Positions 12,156-23,997 of a stretch of 64,000 nt of DNA are shown piece after piece. The DNA is taken from assembly GCF_905475465.1 (NCBI RefSeq), contig NC_062242.1, forward strand, positions 5,173,501-5,237,500. The letters are read 5' to 3'. The notes below the pieces were generated by a model. It ran no database searches. It was given only the letters and a program-made list of their open reading frames with translations, and was not told the origin of the DNA. The stretch comes from Pieris napi (taxonomy: Eukaryota > Arthropoda > Insecta > Lepidoptera > Pieridae). Position 1 is the first letter of the stretch, and each line of letters opens with the position of its first letter. The position numbers and the translations under genes are program-made.

Positions 12156-13882
12156 TGGTGGCTGTACACACTCGGCGAGAGCCTCTCGCCGAGAGTCTCG
12201 ACCGAGAGGACCGAGAGAAGAGCGCAGCCTGTACACACTCGTTACGTTATTTGTATTTAAAACACCGTTAATAATGGACGTGGAAACCGCTGCTGCTGTT
12301 TGTCTTTGTGCAATAAGTTTTTTTTTTTTTTTAATTCTTCATTCATCTGCAATCAGCCTCTTGGCTTTTATCAGGTTTTATGGAAAATGTAGTTTATGGC
12401 AATTAGGGAACGCAAATCCAAAAATTTTTACTCCCTCCGTAATTTTTAAAATGTCAGATTGCGGCAAGTTTCGCCCTTTTTAGCCGATAGACACTGTCCG
12501 TCGTTTCCAAGAGGCCCGAAGCTAGGGGGTTCACGTGTTGCTGAAGTCGAGGTTGATCTTTTAATGTCTTCCTCGACAGTGGCAATTCCCAAATATTTAT
12601 GGACTTCAGTATTTCGTGTTAACCACAGCGCTCATATTTCGCAGTGTTTTGTTTTGTAGCCGCTGCAGAATTTCGATATTGGAGCGGCTTGCTGACCCCC
12701 AGAGCTGTATCCCATAGAACCATATTGGTTTAATTACAGATTTGTAGATGAGAAGTTTATTGTCCAAACTGAGTGCCGCATTTCTACCTAATAGCCAGTT
12801 CATGCTACGAAGCCTACCAATAGCATGCTCCTTCTTGGCTTTTATATGGTCTTGCCAAGTCAGGCGTTTGTCCAGGTACATGCCCAAATATTTCGCTGTA
12901 GTCCGTTTTGGCAAAACAGCTCCCTCCAGAGTCACCGGTGAGCACTCTTCTCTTCTTAGTGTGAACGTAACATGAACTGATTTCGCTGGGCTTGCCCGTA
13001 TCCTCCACTTCTTTAACCATAATCCTATTTTGTCCAGGCATTTTTGTAGTTTTGCGGATGCTTCGTTAGGATTTTTACTGCAGGAAAGGATTGCAGTGTC
13101 GTCTGCATAGGTTGCAATGACAACATCGTCCGTAACTGGTATGTCGGCTGTAAAGATTGTATAAAGGAATGGACCCAGCACTGAGCCCTGAGGCACTCCT
13201 GCTTCTATTTGGCAGATTGATGATAGATAATCCTCACATTTGACCCGGAACATACGGTTTTGCAAATAAGACTTCAGGAGAAGGTAGGCAGTATTTGGTA
13301 GGTTCAACTTTAGCTTACACAGGAGGCCCTTATGCCATACGCGATCAAAAGCCTCCTGTATATCGAGAAATACTACTGCTCATTTCTTTCTAGGGCTTGC
13401 CGTATTGTATGACTGCAATAAGTTATTATAATTTTCTTCACGTTTACCATAAAAAAAATTACGAAGCCATGGCGAAGAAGAAGATGGTGGATGGTTACTA
13501 TGCACCGCAACAGAAATAGGTAATTAGGTTCATAAAGTTTTAATATTATCCAAAATTGTAAATTGCTACTTGTATGTATGTTTTACCTTTTGTATGTCAT
13601 TCATTTATTTTGTACTTTAACTCTAACTCTAATTCGCGTTCGTTAGACCACATTGTGCGATACGTCCTGTCACAACCACAGTCATCGAGCAAGTGATTGA
13701 ACGAGTGTGTACAGGTCGCTCTCGTTTTACTCGCGAGACCCTTTGACTCGTGCGCAAAAAACCGACAGGCGACCGAGAGAGGCGAGACCGACTGCGAGGA
13801 AGCGAGGCGAGACGAGAGCTCTACTGTACACTCTCGCCCTCGGCCTGTCTCGGGGTGTCTCGCCGAGTGTGTACAGCTACCA
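12156..13882 (+). mobile_element. PIF/Harbinger-like DNA transposon, interrupted
   Basis: Terminal inverted repeats start TGGTGGCTGTACACACTC on the left (12156) and TGGTAGCTGTACACACTC on the right (end 13882), 24 of 25 bases matching. They are flanked by the 3-bp target duplication TAA (12153-12155, 13883-13885), the TWA target of PIF/Harbinger. Subterminal GC-rich CGAGAG repeats follow. A short reading frame starts at ATG 12274 (MDVETAAAVC) and is split by a non-LTR insertion. After the insertion an Arg/Trp-rich stretch (RRRRWWM) resembles the N-terminus of Harbinger nucleases. No catalytic domain is left, so the copy is non-autonomous. Family by ends and target site; the protein evidence is thin. 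Confidence 0.75.
12320..13413 (-). mobile_element. Jockey-type non-LTR retrotransposon, 5'-truncated, nested
   Basis: Inserted in the Harbinger-like element with an 11-bp target duplication TGCAATAAGTT on each side (12309-12319 and 13414-13424). A poly-T run at 12320-12335 is the poly-A tail of the minus-strand element. The coding part is a reverse transcriptase: VVFLDIQEAFDRVWH near 13375, AGVPQGSVLGPFLYTIF, the catalytic ATYADDTAIL, then the thumb region (SVIKPIWFYGIQLWG). A 233-codon frame runs 13307-12606. Upstream of it the frame continues but holds a stop near 13381. At the 3' end the frame shifts near 12605, beyond which Jockey-like C-terminal sequence (YLGIATVEEDI) is readable in another frame. 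It is a dead copy. Confidence 0.92.
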
Positions 13883-14226
13883 TAATACTAACTTATTTCT
13901 ATATTTCGAAATTATTATTAATAAAATAAAAATATCACTACAGTTTTGCCAAAACGTCTTAATATGAAGACGAAATTTGCATCTTTTTATAAGCCAACAA
14001 AGAGTACTTAATTTGTACCATTTACAAAAAATAAATACATAATATTCTTTAGGTGACTTAAAATTTATACAATTAAGTACCTACTCAAAAGTTGTTTTAC
14101 GCTAATATATTTTCGCCATGTTTCGTAAATCAATTGCAATAATTAAATTTTACAGAAAAATAAGAACAATATTACCAGTTAGGGGCGTTTACCTTGACAA
14201 TGGAATAAAAATTATGACTGGGATCA

Positions 14227-14416
14227 TTTTTTTTTTCTAATAGGTAAGTAGGTGATCAGCCTGTCACACGCCGTCGACTTTTTGGGTCTAAGGCATGCAT
14301 TTCTTCACGACGATTTTCTTAACTGTAACGTGTGTGTGTAACCATGCAGCAGGGTCTAGGACCGTCAGGGATGAGATTCGTAAGCTCAAATCGGCAATAG
14401 ACCAGTGCCGATAATT
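14227..14416 (-). mobile_element. tRNA-derived SINE fragment
   Basis: Reads on the minus strand as a decayed copy of the SINE at 42650: the tail (GGCTGATCACCTACTT), the GACCCAAAAAGTCGAC block, and towards the head a trace of TCATCCCTGA. The A and B boxes are not preserved. Confidence 0.65.
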
Positions 14417-15880
14417 TTTGAAACCTAAAAATAATAGTAGGATGAAACCTATTGGAAAAGGAGGAGAATATTATAAAAATTAAAGGAAAAATAATTTACG
14501 GGCGATCTGATGTCGGGAAGGGGAAGGGGGGGGGGGGAGTTTTAAGGGTAAAAACGGTTTATCTCGATTTCCGGCAAAACTAAAAGTCCTATCGAAGAAA
14601 GTTAAATGGCAAAGTTGTAGGTAATAAAAAGATCTAAAACTTTTGCATTCACACATTTTTCACATAACCTCAAAATTTATGTGAAAAATTCAAAAAACCA
14701 AATTTTTGGTTTTTAATTTTTATCTTTTACAAATTTCTTTATTTATTTTAAAGGCTATCTGCACTGGTCTACAAGGCTAACACATAAATATAAAATAGGC
14801 AGAAATCAATTTTAATAACCGGTTTTTCTAAGATGTACTACTTTTGGTACCAAATATAAACTGCATTGTGTTCATTGAAGAGGTCTGTCTTAAAATGTAG
14901 TTTGTAAATTCGATTATTTTTTCTTTTAAGTTATAATATTTTATTTATATATGTATTATAGTTGCTTATAGATATCAATAGACAATTCCATATAAAACAT
15001 TCTGTCTAGAATAGGTTCCAAATGTTTAGTTATGGTCTTAGGTATAGGTTTCAGACTCCAATCATCAAAAATAAGAGTTAAACCCCATTAAAACACCTCC
15101 TACTGGAATTGCTTACTAAGTGTAAACAAAAACTTACATCAAATAATATTGTGTATTCGTAACAATATGTAGGATGTAGGTTGTTTTAAAATATGATTAA
15201 CGAATATCATCTTGGTAACTTTCACATTGTTTTGCATTTACTCAGTAAATATGCTCTTCAACTTTACATGCTTAGAAAGCTTATGCAAATAACTTGTAAG
15301 TGTAAGTGTCAATGATTTGACTATTGTATTCAAAGAATGACAAAAAAACCGACCCAATTTCACGACATGACATATAGTAATGTCATGTATGTTCTAACGG
15401 GATATAAACAAGATGATTTATATAAAAGGCTATTTCTTATCACGAAAAATAGCAAGCACGAATAGTTCTTCTTATTTAAAAGATTTGAGCCTACCTTGAA
15501 CCCTTTTAAACATCAAACGGATGAAAACACACAAGGCAATTGTGCTCTTTTTTCATGAAACGAATTTTTGTATCCATAACGGTCAGTTCCAATTTTATAA
15601 TTGTTTTAACATTCCATAACCCAAACAAAAATAAACAATTTGTATTAAAACTTCTGTATATTTACGTACAATTGAAATTAATATTTTATTCGGTTACCTC
15701 TTTTGGCATGAACGTTAAACAATTGACTTTTGTGTGAATATGATATTACAATTTAAATGGTGAATAATAATCATTTTCTAATTAAAATAAATATATACGA
15801 ACTGTTTTCTTGTTTAAAAGAAACATTAGATTGCAGTTTTATTTAATCTGGTAATTTTACGAGTTATTTATATGATAAGT
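14417..15880. other. AT-rich DNA without recognisable content
   Basis: Contains a poly-G run near 14525-14540 and small ORFs of low complexity. No gene or element end seen. Confidence 0.5.
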
Positions 15881-16110
15881 GCAGTGTTAGCCTAGTGGCT
15901 ACTGCGTGCGGCTGTTAACCTTGACGTAGTAGGTTCGATCCCCAGCTGTGTAGCAATGGACTCTGTGTGTATTCGTTCGTACGGTGAAAGAAAACATCGT
16001 CAGGAAACCTTAATGCCTTAGACCCAAAAGTCGACGGTGTGTGTCAATCACAGAAGTTGGATCACCGACTTGCCGACAGATACATTAATCTTAGGCCCAC
16101 ACCTCAATAT
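15881..16110 (+). mobile_element. tRNA-derived SINE
   Basis: The head has a Pol III A-box-like TTAGCCTAGTGGC and a B-box GGTTCGATCCC. It is followed by the family body (GAAAACATCGTCAGGAAACC, TTAGACCCAAAAGTCGAC) and a tail with ATCACCGACTTGCC. The same family occurs at 42650 (plus strand) and as fragments at 14227, 32448 and 33378 (minus strand). The acceptor stem is degenerate, so it is not a functional tRNA. Confidence 0.85.
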
Positions 16111-17229
16111 ATTAACATATTTCAATTATAATTTTATTTGAAATTTCAATGGATTTAGAAAAAACATTTTTTGATTTTGCGACGTGCGTTGCATTTAGTA
16201 ATAGGATTATAGGATAGGCCAGTTTTTGATCAAATTTGTCACAATTATATTTTGTTTAAAGTTTGTTATTATTATTAGTTTAGACTACGTCATTATATTA
16301 GTTATTATACTAACCACATTATATTAATCACATATTACTAATAATTGTTATTTTAATGGTTTATTATTAAAATTAATTGACACTCGTTTATAGGAAAAAC
16401 GTATTTTTAATCCGAACCAAATCCCTATTTTATGCAAATTATATCTCAACCTTCGGGTATTTAAGCTATTTTCTAAAGAGTTTTACATTTATATTATGAT
16501 TCGGATGAGGATGAGGAGAAACGAAGATGGGTTTCATTTAATTGTGATTAATTGACAAATGGAAAGACCGAAGTCACGTCACTTTAAATTTCATTTATAC
16601 GTTAGATGAGGTCGTAATTTTCTTGCCTTAATTTAAAAGCTTTTATTAACAAAGCTATATTTAATTTGTCTGTTTCTTATGCCTTATTTAAGTATAAAAT
16701 ATTAAATAACTGTAACGTACAATAATTAAACCCTTATCTTAAAACTATAACAAAAGGCAAAGAAGAGGTCTATATACGAGTATACGATGTGGATTCCAAT
16801 TTGAACATACATAAAATGTAATAATAATTAAATGTAACAAATCTTTCTACTATTACGAAAAAGAAGAAAACATACATATCTTTTAAAGAATTTATTGAAT
16901 GTTTTTTGCGAAAGATTAAATTTGAAGATATTGAGGACATAAAAAATAGTGAAAGTAATTAATGTTTAACGGTCAGTTATTAATCATTCTCTATATTTGG
17001 TCCAAATAATTATATGTATTATGTATTTTTGCACTTCTTGCTTACCTTATCTAATTTAAAAAAAAAACTCACAGTGGTCCTTTTCATTTCATTATGTCAA
17101 TTGTATTATATTTCAGTATGCAACGAAGTGTTAATAAATAAAAAAATATTTTACATGTTTATTGTATTTGAAACAGATATTCAAACTTGCTTCCATCACT
17201 CGAACGATATGTCTTAAAATATATTTGTA

Positions 17230-17900
17230 ATGTACAAGACTCATTTGACCAACAAAACCTCAAATATATTTCAAGCTTTTTGTCACAGTAATAAACTTGA
17301 CCTTAAGGCATCCAAGGGATTTCATTGGCATACTCAAGAAAAAAATATAAATATATTTGTACATTTTTATAAACTTAAAAACTCTGTATTAAACAATGTC
17401 CATGTAATTAATGATCTTGGAGTTTTACACGATAGAAAACTTCTATTTGATACTCATATTGATAGAATTTTCGCAAAGATTATAAAATATTAGGATTTGT
17501 CATAAGGACATCAACAAACTTCAGCCAAGTCAAGATAGTAAAGATTTTGTACTGTGCCTATGTTAGGTCTAACGTAGAGAATGCCTTGCAAGTGTGGAAC
17601 CCGCAATATTTAGTTTATAGCAATCGTATAGAACTCATACAAAATTAATTTATCAGACATCGCCAGTATAAAGTTAAGACCTTCCTACCAAACTACTTCT
17701 ACAAGATGCAAGCATTTCCACATTCTTCATCATTCAGATAAAACATATTTAATGAATTTAACTACACGTAAACGTTACTGAACCTATTGTAAACACCAAT
17801 TACAGAGGGAACAGCTTTATGGTTAGGTCGGGTAGATTTAATTGTTGATATTGACCTGTTCGCCTAATAAGTGTGGTGTCGGCAAGGAGATTCTGACATC
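17230..17900 (+). pseudogene. Degenerate non-LTR reverse transcriptase C-terminus
   Basis: One frame holds NDLGVLHDRKLLFDTHIDRI up to a stop at 17491-17493. The next frame continues with a recognisable thumb and C-terminal region (YCAYVRSNVENALQVWNP). Matching sequence then fades into stops. A frameshifted relic of a LINE-type element. Confidence 0.75.
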
Positions 17901-18078
17901 TGAGTTCATTACTGAAATAATTAGTGTATCATAAGTGTTCCTCAAAAAAATTCAGTTAGTTTATTGTTTTCTTTGATAGTTTATTGAAATGATTTCATTT
18001 TTACCAATCCATCCATATTAATTTCTCAATTATATGTATAGAATTATTATTTCGCGGAAAAAGACATTTATATATATT

Positions 18079-18335
18079 TGACGACTCATTGGTCTAGTGG
18101 TTAGTACCCGTGACTGCGAATCCATGGGTCCCGGGTTCGATCCCCGGCTGAGACGAACATCGATGTGATGAGCATTTGGTGTTGTGCTTAGGTCTTGGGT
18201 GTTTAAATATGTATTTATATATCTATCTATAATATGTATGTATATCCATTGCCTAGTGCCCATAACACAAGCTTCACCAGCTTAGCGTGGGATTCGGTCA
18301 ATTGGTGTGAATTGTCTTTAAAAAAAATAAATAAA
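18079..18335 (+). mobile_element. tRNA-derived SINE with RTE-like tail
   Basis: The head reads CATTGGTCTAGTGGTTAGTA (A box) and GGGTTCGATCCCCGG (B box). The body reads GATGAGCATTTGGTGTTGTG, then a TATATATC microsatellite-like link, a 3' domain (CTTCACCAGCTTAGCGTGGG, CAATTGGTGTGAATTGTC) and an A-rich end. It looks like a tRNA gene at first, but the body and the lack of a pairing acceptor stem identify a SINE, a family different from the one at 15881. Confidence 0.88.
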
Positions 18336-18953
18336 AAAAATCTAGTACGTAATTTAGTTATAAGCAGTAAATGTTTCTTTATAAAAAAAGTGTTTCACTT
18401 AAAGAAGTAATCATTCTGATAATTAAGAAAATTTAAGGTTTAAACCTCTCATAAAAATGATTTCTGTTACTAAATTTTTTTATTAAAATAAAAGCAAAAG
18501 TAAATTTAACTATAAAGTTATATAGTTATATCTAAGTATAGATGGATGTTTATTACTCTTTCACGTTAAAACTACTGAATGGATTTTAATGAAACTTTAC
18601 AATAATATAGCTTATACGTATACATTAGAATAACACATAGGCTACAATTTATTAAGATATTGTGTGAATTGTCACCAGCTAGTTAGTAGTTACAAAATAT
18701 TTTTTAAATGTTGTTGAAATCTCATGTACTTGATTTTATGTCCTTATTTTGAATTAACACCGATAAATCAGACTTTTATTTATTTAGATATCGAAATACA
18801 TCTTGCCTTTCTCCGGTTATTTCCTATAATATAAATAATTAATAATACAGTTTGTATATAAATAAGAACCTACAATAAACATAACTGTACTAAAATTAAG
18901 TATACCGCGTCCTCAATTACACAAAAGGTCAATCATAAGTAAAAGTTACTTAC

Positions 18954-19108
18954 ATTACAAATGAATGAAGTACTCGGCACTTTCTTTACGATATCAATCG
19001 TCCATTCACTATGCACTTGTAAACAATTCAACTGTACATCCGACGCAGGCTCCGACTCCACAAAGGCTGTATCTCTAAGCGCCCGCGCGGTCTCGCGTCT
19101 TTCTTATA
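18954..19108 (-). promoter_or_regulatory. Candidate promoter and 5'UTR exon of desaturase 1
   Basis: A locally GC-rich island in AT-rich DNA. Read on the minus strand it has a TATAAG box at 19108-19103, then about 150 bases with CpG-rich sequence, ending in a strong donor (TTGTAAT followed by GTAAGT, exon end 18954). No long ORF is present. Desaturase 1 exon 1 begins with a spliced acceptor at 1627 and so needs an upstream noncoding exon on this strand. This is the best candidate I see, implying a first intron of about 17 kb. It is an inference from splice signals and base composition; the exon could belong to another minus-strand transcript. Confidence 0.4.
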
Positions 19109-19409
19109 GCTTCGGCTAACCGTGTAATACTTTCCCCACCAGTTCATCTCGTAGTAATTTCACTTTTTGAAAAATCAAATTGATGATGCTCTTTTAATAC
19201 TTAATAATAACAAAAAGAAAGTTTTCTTTCGTGTTTGTACAATTTTGGTTATTTAGCGGCGCCTAAACTTTATTTTGTTAGATGATATACCAGCATTTGA
19301 ATGTATAACAATGCAATACTTTCTTTCGCGATTTTTTCAAAAGTATCTACATCGTTCGTTGCGCTCACAGCAAACAAGTATATATTTCGACTTTATATTA
19401 ATGAAAACA

Positions 19410-19632
19410 TCTACTATATAAAAATAAGTCGGGTTTTCCTTCCTGACGCTATAACTCCAGAACGGACGAACCGATTTCCACGGTATTGCATTCGTTGGAA
19501 AGGTCTCGGGCTCCGTGAGGTTTATAGCAGAAAATTCAGGAAAAATTTCAACAGAAAAGCGGGATCACCAAACGAAATGTTACATAAAATGAAGCCATCT
19601 GGTGGCGAAACGGAGTTCGCCGAGTTTGCTAG
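19410..19632 (+). mobile_element. Miniature non-autonomous Helitron
   Basis: Begins TCTACTATATAAAAATAAGT directly after an A and ends in CTAG directly before a T, with no target duplication. Eleven bases before the CTAG end is a hairpin (GGCGAA ACGGAG TTCGCC). These are the hallmarks of Helitron ends. The internal text (CTATAACTCCAGAACGGACG, GAAAGGTCTCGGGCTCCGTG) matches the widespread lepidopteran miniature Helitron I know from memory. The 111-codon frame across it is incidental. Confidence 0.92.
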
Positions 19633-21093
19633 TTAGATAATAAAATATTCAATTTAAGTATGTATAACCTACGTACAACCTGCAAAAATAAAAATCTTTA
19701 TGTTTACCTAGGTTGCGTTTTGCCCTACTGAAAGAAACAACAGAAAAAGATGATTGTCAGAGAAATTAAGCTAATAGGTAAGACTATAAGCTTTCTGTTA
19801 TTTCGTAAGTACAACCCTTTATAATTTCAACGACAACGTTAATGCGGCACGTTATTATTTATTTGATTGTTTTTCTGTCTGTAGTACGAACTACTACGTA
19901 CTTCGAACATGAGACACCGTAAGTAGTAAAATTTTAACTTGTCTGACCAATACTAAATTCGACAAAGTGAAATAATATTTATTTGTTTCGTAATCCTACA
20001 GCTAGCATGAATTATATATAACAAAAAACAATTGTAATAAAAATATAGCCAATGATGAAATACATAATAAATACAAAAAGATAACATTTAAAAAAGAAAA
20101 AAAAATCAATAAAAAATAATCAAATCATTTAACTAAGTAACACCAAATCCGGCTATCTTGTTTGATGGTGTGAAAGTGTGGGTATGCACGTGAGGTACCC
20201 TCACATTGCACAATTGACTAAATTTTAATTTATTCACAATCAAGTGTGTATACTAATTAAATAAAACATAGATTATTTATATACATTAACTGTTACCATG
20301 CACCAGGTTAAACATGCATACCTTACCTTCAAATTGAATTTTCAATTTCATTAATTCCAAAAAAATATTAATGAAATTAAAAGCGATTCAGGTCGTGTTG
20401 CATTATATTTCTTGCATAAATTTTGATCATAATTGTTTAAGAAAAATAATAATTTTTAATTATATTGAAAACAATGCTTTGAGGAAATATAAATTCCTCA
20501 AAATTACCCAATTAACAAAATATATCGAAACAGATAATAAAATAATTAAGTATGACGTGATGTTCTTTTACATAATATATGTATTTACGCACATAATCAT
20601 GTTAATAATTGATTAGGATCTCCATTCATAATATTTTCTCACTGAAAAAATGTTAAGGCCTTGAGAGTTCGAGGGAAATTAGCGAGGAACAAATAGTTAT
20701 TGTTTGAGTTGACCCTAAGTGGAAGAAACACTCCATGTGAAGATAATCCTTGAAGCTGACCGCATCCGTTACTTAGTCAAATACTATTGAGTTTTATTTT
20801 AGTTTTATTGCAACCCCGCGTTCTAATCCCAGCTCAGATCTTATATCGGCTCGGAAAACATAATTTATTCCTCAGGGACTTATTCATTAACTCTAACATC
20901 TAGCTCATAACCCAGAGGTCCTAAACTCGATTCCTGGCAAAAAATCAAGTACACAAAAAATCTAGTCTGTGACCTCTGTAGTCTAGTAGTGTCTGTGGCC
21001 CCTTAAATATTCATTATTATTACTATGTTAAAACATTTAAGAACAATTTTAATGACGTACATCAATCATGACGTAAAAACGTTTACTAAGAGT
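19633..21093. other. AT-rich DNA without recognisable content
   Basis: Only low-complexity open frames (for example 20371-20616) and a faint tRNA-like stretch near 20820. Nothing I can support. Confidence 0.5.
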
Positions 21094-21097
21094 TTAA

Positions 21098-21798
21098 GGC
21101 GGAAACATACTACCAAAACGCGACGCTACACCACGCCATCCGACGCATGTCAGTACTTATCAATAGCATATATTTAATATGGTCAGATGCACATAGACAA
21201 CACGCCATGTGATCACACGCGGTAACATCCAATCGATTTGGATCGGCGTGTTGTGGATGTTGTGATGATTACGTCATGCGTCAGTCTTTCGAGTTTTTGA
21301 CACGAATGTCAATTTATATACTTAGATATTTTTGGATTTAATTGGCGAAATGAACGACGAACAATTAATTGAGTTGGTGAAACAATATTCTGTTTTATAT
21401 GACATGAGATTACCTCAATACAAGGACAAAAACAGGGAGTTAGGATGTTGTTAGTTTAATACAAATAACCTGCTAATCAATTCAGTTTATTAGAAAAATA
21501 CAGGGTGGGCCAGAAAGATTTGCGAATTTGAACAAAAATATAATAAAAAAACTAAATACAATACACATACAATTTTTTATTTCAATTAAAATCTGGGAAA
21601 TTTATTTCTTAAAAATAAAATCATCCAGATGAACCTCAAATTGGTAAAAACTTGCTGGCACATTGCGCGGGGAATAAATCAGCTAAATGACTTCTGAATT
21701 TGCAAGCGTGTCGTGGTGTCGCGTGTTGGTAATGTGCACGATGGACATCGGGTGTCGACACGACACGTCGCGTCGCGTTTTAGTAGTATGTTTCCGCC
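21098..21798 (+). mobile_element. Harbinger-like element with MADF-type ORF start, internally deleted
   Basis: Terminal inverted repeats start GGCGGAAACATACTAC at both ends (21098 and, inverted, to 21798), flanked by TTAA on each side (21094-21097, 21799-21802). After a subterminal GC-rich zone an ATG at 21350 starts MNDEQLIELVKQYSVLYDMR and continues with PQYKDKNREL to a stop. This is the beginning of a MADF DNA-binding domain, carried by the accessory protein of many PIF/Harbinger elements. The rest of the ORF and the nuclease are gone. TTAA could equally be a TWA target plus part of the repeat, so the superfamily rests mainly on the MADF start. Confidence 0.65.
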
Positions 21799-21849
21799 TT
21801 AAGTTTTTGCACACATATTATCTGTTTTTTTTAATGAATCCGCTTTTTA

Positions 21850-22860
21850 TTGACTACAGTCAAAAGGAAGAAGCTGGTACTGGGGAGCTACCGCCAAGAT
21901 GCGAACAGTACTCCACGTGGGGCCGAATTTGAGCTTTATTCAGTTTCAAGAAATGGACCGGAGTGAAGTACCATCTCGCCTTGCTGAGCACACCAAGCTT
22001 TTTGAAGGCTAATTTAGCCTCTCCTTCCAAAAGACTGCGCAACTAAACGTCGTTTCATATGTCAACGCCCAGTATTCGAATACTGCTGTGAATTTGTCTG
22101 ATAACGCGCAAACTTGTGTCTAAATAAATTTTGGATAAATTTTGACTTTGATTTAGTCTACCCATTTTGAGACTCCACGCAGCAGAGTTTCGATTTCATA
22201 CACCTGTTTCTTCCAGTACTGCCCGAGAAATACCTTCACGGCCAATACGTTCCGTGCCTTTACAGTTGTATTACTCTTTAGTATTTATTATAGTACCTAC
22301 ACTGCCAGTGTCAACCGCATAGCAATGAACGGATGCTAAGTTGCAACATAGCATTTATATGCAGAAGAAAGAAAGCCGAGGATAGAACACAGTCTTCTGG
22401 GCATGTTCCAATTTCAAACTCGCGAACGCCCCAGCGTTGAAATTGGAACATGCTCCATCAAAGACGATCTCGGTGCACCTTTCGGCCATGTTGCTCCACC
22501 AAGAGATCCAGTTGCATAATTTCTCGGGGAACCCATAGGCTCGCATTCAAAGAAGCGGTTTATACTTATCCGGAGGCATTCGCTTTATCCAATTCAACTG
22601 CTAGCTCCACGCTAAAGCCGTATTAACAATGTATGCTATGTATACAAGATGGTGGAGCTGGCCGTTGAAGCAGAAGGAGGTTGTAGCTATTGGACGATAG
22701 TTGGACGGATCAGAATCATCTCTCTCTCGAGATCGGGTGTATTGAAGCGGTCTTCCAGCACAACGGGAAATGGTCGGTAATTCACTACCTAAGTCAGTTC
22801 AGTCATCGTTGAATTGGACGCGAAGACACAGCCCAAAAGGTCGGCTATAAATATACTAAC
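21850..22860 (-). pseudogene. Decayed non-LTR retrotransposon (family A)
   Basis: Minus-strand reverse transcriptase remnants in order: DPSNYRPIA near 22700, AYGFPEKLCNWIS and EIVFDGACSNFNAG at 22540-22430, and FKKLGVLSKARWYF with KAQIRPHVEYCSHL at 22000-21900. Stops and frameshifts are frequent, and a 17-bp inverted repeat at 22401-22453 shows local rearrangement. The same family is present on the plus strand at 50820-51620. Confidence 0.82.
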
Positions 22861-23339
22861 TATAAGTACTTTCTTATTGTTACAGAACATTTTGTTAACA
22901 ATTATCACTCGAGTGCCATCTAGTGGCACTTTGTCAATGTAAAACCACACTCTGATCGCGCGGTATTTTTGAATGTAATATAAGACAGATAGCAGTAGGC
23001 TTAAGCAGTAAGGCTTAGTGAAGAAGATGACAGCTTCATTAAAATCAGAAGAAAGAATTAGACAGTAATTACATGCAACATTGCCACAGACTTGAGTGAA
23101 AATCAGTCTTTCATCTGAGACATTTCAGATACATGATATTATTACTCTGGAAGTGTACCATAGCAAATTATATTTAATGAAGATTTGCTTAATACAAGCA
23201 ATCAGGCGTGTTTTTTTAACAAACAACAAATATTATGTATGTAAGAAAGAATCTACATCATTTTAGTTAAATAAATGAAAGACATAATTTTAGTACTAGA
23301 AATAAAGATAAAATAGCTCAACCATCTTTCAGATTAGCC
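22861..23339. other. No recognisable feature
   Basis: AT-rich, with one small palindrome (GTGCCATCTAGTGGCAC near 22915). No ORF or repeat family assigned. Confidence 0.45.
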
Positions 23340-23997
23340 AAAGTTCAAAATTCATTTATGAGGTGTGTGATGTGGGATGTGTGAAATGTTACAATAAAAT
23401 ACCTTGTGACATTTTAAAACTAAATGAACGAAAATTTAAATGTTTTATTAAAAGTACACTTTGTAAACAAGCATATTACAAATTAGAGGATTATATTCAA
23501 GATAAGAATGCTTGGAAACATGCTGGTCCTGCTCCATAGGACAATCATAGAGCCTGGACAAAATCAAATTGGTTGCTGATTTTTTGCTTTGACATATTTT
23601 TGTTATTTTTTTTTTTAATTTATAATGCTACAAATGTAATTATTTTATTGTATCTCACACACTGTTTTGTTGTGTTTTTTTAATATTTTTATTACTCTTT
23701 AATGTTAATATTCTACGGTTTCGATATTTGTAAATATGTGAGGAACATGTATACTAACTTTTTTAGTATAGTAGTTTATTCTAAGAGTACATTGTCTTCA
23801 CATATAATTATTTAACAAATGTAACAAAATATTGTAAACCTATTTTAAAAGAGTAAGTATGGAGTTTCTTGCCCATTCTTCTCCACACGAAACTACCTTT
23901 TGGAAGGGGCAACTAGAATCTTCTTTGTATTTTTTTTTGACTTTCAAAAGTGCCATTTTAGATGGTCTAATTGAAATAAATTATTTGACTTTGACTT
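23340..23997 (+). mobile_element. 3' end of a non-LTR retrotransposon
   Basis: Plus strand carries the last codons of a LINE ORF2 (FKCFIKSTLCKQAYYKLEDY, then IQDKNAWKHAG and a stop near 23539), then a 3'UTR ending in the TTTGACTTTGACTTTGA-type tail common in lepidopteran LINEs. It abuts the mariner relic at 23998, at its eroded left side. Confidence 0.8.

Noticed and set aside
13697..13967. Two overlapping Arg-rich plus-strand frames
   Set aside because: They fall on the CGAGAG-rich subterminal region and right end of the Harbinger-like element.
18085..18160. Apparent tRNA gene with good A and B boxes
   Set aside because: The acceptor stem does not pair and the sequence continues into a SINE body and tail.
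19301..19636. 111-codon plus-strand frame
   Set aside because: Runs through a miniature Helitron whose text explains it; not a gene.
20371..20616. 81-codon plus-strand frame
   Set aside because: Lys/Ile/Asn-rich AT product without motif.
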